Origin: Daphnia carinata
Taxonomy: Eukaryota; Arthropoda; Branchiopoda; Diplostraca; Daphniidae
NCBI RefSeq assembly: GCF_022539665.2
Contig: NC_081337.1
Location: forward strand, 6,052,679 to 6,116,678
Direction: 5' to 3'
Length of the DNA: 64,000 nt
In this document: positions 61,501 to 64,000 of the stretch, piece after piece
Numbering within the stretch: the stretch's first letter is position 1
Layout: every line of letters begins with the position of its first letter
The notes under the pieces: generated by a model
Seen by the model: the letters and a program-made list of their open reading frames with translations, nothing else
What the model was told of the DNA's origin: nothing
Database searches by the model: none
Position numbers and translations under genes: made by a program

Positions 61501-64000
61501 CGTAGGCCACGACATGATGGCTTAGGAAAATAAGGCTAGCACGTCGCCCTTCTGGCGCCTCATCGTCGTGATAGATTTTGAACGAGAAGTAAAAAAAAAA
61601 AAAAAACCCAGAAAAACTTAAGTTATTTGCTTATATGTTCTTCTTCTTTCCATGTGCAACCGTAAAAACCTTCATCATTTAGATTATTATTTTCTTTTTC
61701 TATTTTTTTTTCTTTCGTTCAAAGTCATTTCGTTTGCCTCGCATGATTCACTTGGCTTCCTTGGGTGTGGTTGTTTTGTCACACAAATTTATATTTATTG
61801 TTATTGTTATGATTATTGTGGTTGTGGTTAACTGAGCTCGATTTTCTAGGTGGGGCGGACAGTCCCGAACGAATTGAATGCCATCTATCGGGCGTGAAAA
61901 AGGTAAACGCGGGAATGGTTCCCCGCAGAAAATACCAAGGCCGACTGAGCGGTACGTTTTGCCTTGCGACGCGGAAGGAAAAGCTATGCGACCTCATTTT
62001 GAATATGTTCCAGCTTTTAACGAAGCACACAAAAATAAAAGCTGCGCAAATATTGCGTTCGTTTTTTGTATTTTTTTTAGATTAGTTACCGAGTTATTCC
62101 AGTAACTCTGTTCAGTGAAATCCCACCGATGAAAATACTAGTTGATAAAAAAGAGGCGTGTCTGGATGATATAAAGTGGGAGGAAAAAAAACTGATGTTT
62201 TCCTTTCTTTCTTTCTTTTTTTCTTTTCTGGTTTCGTTTGAAATCTTCCGTGTCGATTCTGGCCTTCTCGGTCCGATGGAGCGTCAGACGCCGGTAAACA
62301 ACGTTAAGCACACATACAACGATCGGCTCGTCTTTTCGTGTGGCAATCCCCCTGCAATTTCCCTCCGTTTTTGTGGAGAAAAGAATGAAAAAAAGCTGCC
62401 TAAAAATAAACAGCGTCGGCGTCGCTCTCCTAGATGGCCTGTAGGAGGAGAACACGTCCAGCTTTTTTTTTTTCAAAAAGAAAAAGGGAAGAATATAAAG
62501 GCCGACAAGGCACGAAATCCTCGGCTGTAATTTACGGTCAACTTGAATCCAGCGACCGGAGAAAACGTTTTTTCCCAAAAACTTTTGCGATTATTTTGAT
62601 CACGTTCCTAATATTTTTCATTTGCATGTAACTCGCAAAAGTTCTGTACACTGACTAAGCAATAAGCGGATCCGCATGGATGCCGGCTTGTTTAAACGGG
62701 CGGGATTAATTCTGGACAACGAGCTGTCCGTATCTAATGCCAAAATTTATTTGATTTACCTTTCGTAATGGGTCAGTCAGCAGAATACCCAACGAACTTT
62801 TCCCGCCTGCCTATTTTATGTGACGATGCTTTGACTGCATTCAAAAATATGCAATGTCGACAGGACGGACCAGAAGGACGCCAGACCCAACAAAAACAAA
62901 AAATACTTCATCAGACGCATCCACATAAAAATGTTGTGGTATGGCCCAATCGCTGTGGCATGGCATTGGGTGTTTCTTCGGACTAGGGAAAGCGGAGAAT
63001 GCCAACAATTTTTCTTTAGACTCGTTTCCATTTGAATAAGAAAAAAAAAGGGAATAGAAGAACAGGAAAATATTTATAATATCGACGCTATTTTCAACCA
63101 ATAGACGAAAAAGCAAAGGTATTTATAAAAGAAGTTTCGAATTACTAGAGGTTCTTATTCTTTTTTTTTTTTTTTCTATAGACTTTTATCAGTTCTATCG
63201 GCAAAAGTAGTAGAATCTTTTCTTTTCCTTGCGTGTGCTCCTTTCGCATTCCTCGACGGAGCATCAAACGATCCAGTTTTGGATATTTCCTTTTTTCTTT
63301 TCCCAAAAAAAAAAAATTCTTCAAACATCGGGAGTGCAACAACAACAGTGAAAATAATAACGTTTTCTCTTTTCTCTGTTTCTGAGTGTCGGCCTGGATT
63401 CGAAGAGTAAACCAGGCAGTTTGAAGAGAGAGAGAGAGGCGGAAAAGTTCAAGCCAAAAATTTTCACAATATGAATGGATGAACGTCGAGACGGCGCCGT
63501 ATCGAATGACACACTAGAGAGTCAAGAAAATGCGCAAGACATTTTGGAAAGTGTATAAGCTCTGGTGCATCCATCGCTGACACACGGATCCATCATGTGC
63601 TATAGATACACACACACTCGGTCTATGTATATAAATATATTTATATACACATGCCCTGTATAAGTGTGTGTACAAACATGTACGCACCGACACACGGAGT
63701 GGAAAGCAAAGAAAGAAAGAAAAAAAAAAAGGTTGGCCTTCCAGCGGACGAAGCGGAGGTACACACACGAAGATGGATTTGACTGTACGGCATCAACAGC
63801 CAAACACAAGCAAGGCCAAATGATTAATGTAACATGGCCCGTGTGATAAATCGACGAGGAACAAAGGGCGACGTAGAGCTATAGCGAAGATTGTTTATGT
63901 CAATGCTTAACCAGCTCGTGTGTTTAACTTGGAGCTTATAGTTACTACATTGGATCTGCCGTGTCCCACCAAGCCGCTATTATTTATAGTCATCCGCTAT
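58513..64000. other. No supported gene
   Basis: Contains (TG)n at 58960-58976. The longest ORFs overlap on opposite strands at 62129-62578 (133 aa on +, 146 aa on -), both rich in Lys or Phe from A/T runs. A 53-nt exon-like piece (61850-61902, +) sits between a good acceptor (CGATTTTCTAG) and donor (AAAAAG|GTAAAC). None can be tied to a gene. Confidence 0.4.

Noticed and set aside
61850-61902. 53-nt exon-like segment (GADSPERIECHLSGVKK) with good splice signals on +
   Set aside because: Too short to judge, and no partner exon with a matching phase could be identified.
62129-62578. Overlapping opposite-strand ORFs of 133 and 146 codons, the longest in the gene-poor half
   Set aside because: Both gain length from A/T runs (Lys, Phe) and neither shows a domain, signal peptide or splice context.
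1-64000. tRNA, rRNA, CRISPR, bacterial operon or mobile-element genes
   Set aside because: No B-box-like GGTTCGANNCC, no conserved small RNA I know (for example let-7, miR-1, bantam), no direct repeat array with spacers, and no transposase, integrase or reverse-transcriptase motif in any frame.

Overview
This window looks like nuclear DNA of a small-genome arthropod, most likely a branchiopod crustacean such as Daphnia. The evidence is one typical arthropod chemosensory gene (an Ir93a-type ionotropic receptor), an FGF receptor with an invertebrate layout, GT-AG introns that are mostly 65-200 nt, and non-coding DNA full of A, T and C homopolymers. The species assignment is an inference. I found no bacterial, viral or transposon genes. 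All exon coordinates were derived by hand from splice signals and reading-frame continuity.

Layout. (1) 1-440: the 3' end of an unidentified + strand gene. It converges on (2) 955-5446, minus strand: a complete 16-exon ionotropic receptor, Ir93a type, 937 aa. (3) 6214-10881, minus strand: an 8-exon class A orphan GPCR, 544 aa, with unusual residues at two normally conserved core positions. (4) 10.9-18.4 kb: mostly empty, apart from a small lysine-rich ORF built on a 63-nt (21-codon) tandem repeat, with a CRE-like site upstream. (5) 18467-25548, minus strand: an FGF receptor (857 or 859 aa). Two tandem, phase-matched exons each encode the first half of the third Ig domain. They look like mutually exclusive alternative exons, and I consider this the most interesting signal in the window. 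(6) 25.7-64 kb: about 38 kb of low-complexity-rich DNA with no recognisable conserved domain. It holds a noncoding 5' exon of FGFR and four or five weak candidates for small + strand genes. The best are two-exon ORFs with signal peptides at 45.65-46.1, 50.76-51.03 and 54.39-54.96 kb, plus a possible promoter at 48.1 kb.

How the genes relate. The three strong genes lie head-to-tail on the minus strand with separate 5' regions, so they are independent transcription units, not an operon. The receptor-type products are unrelated: Ir93a is a sensory co-receptor channel, the GPCR an orphan, and FGFR a developmental kinase. The long gene-poor stretch upstream of FGFR could hold its distal promoter and enhancers. 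Perfect POU octamers appear more frequent there than base composition predicts.
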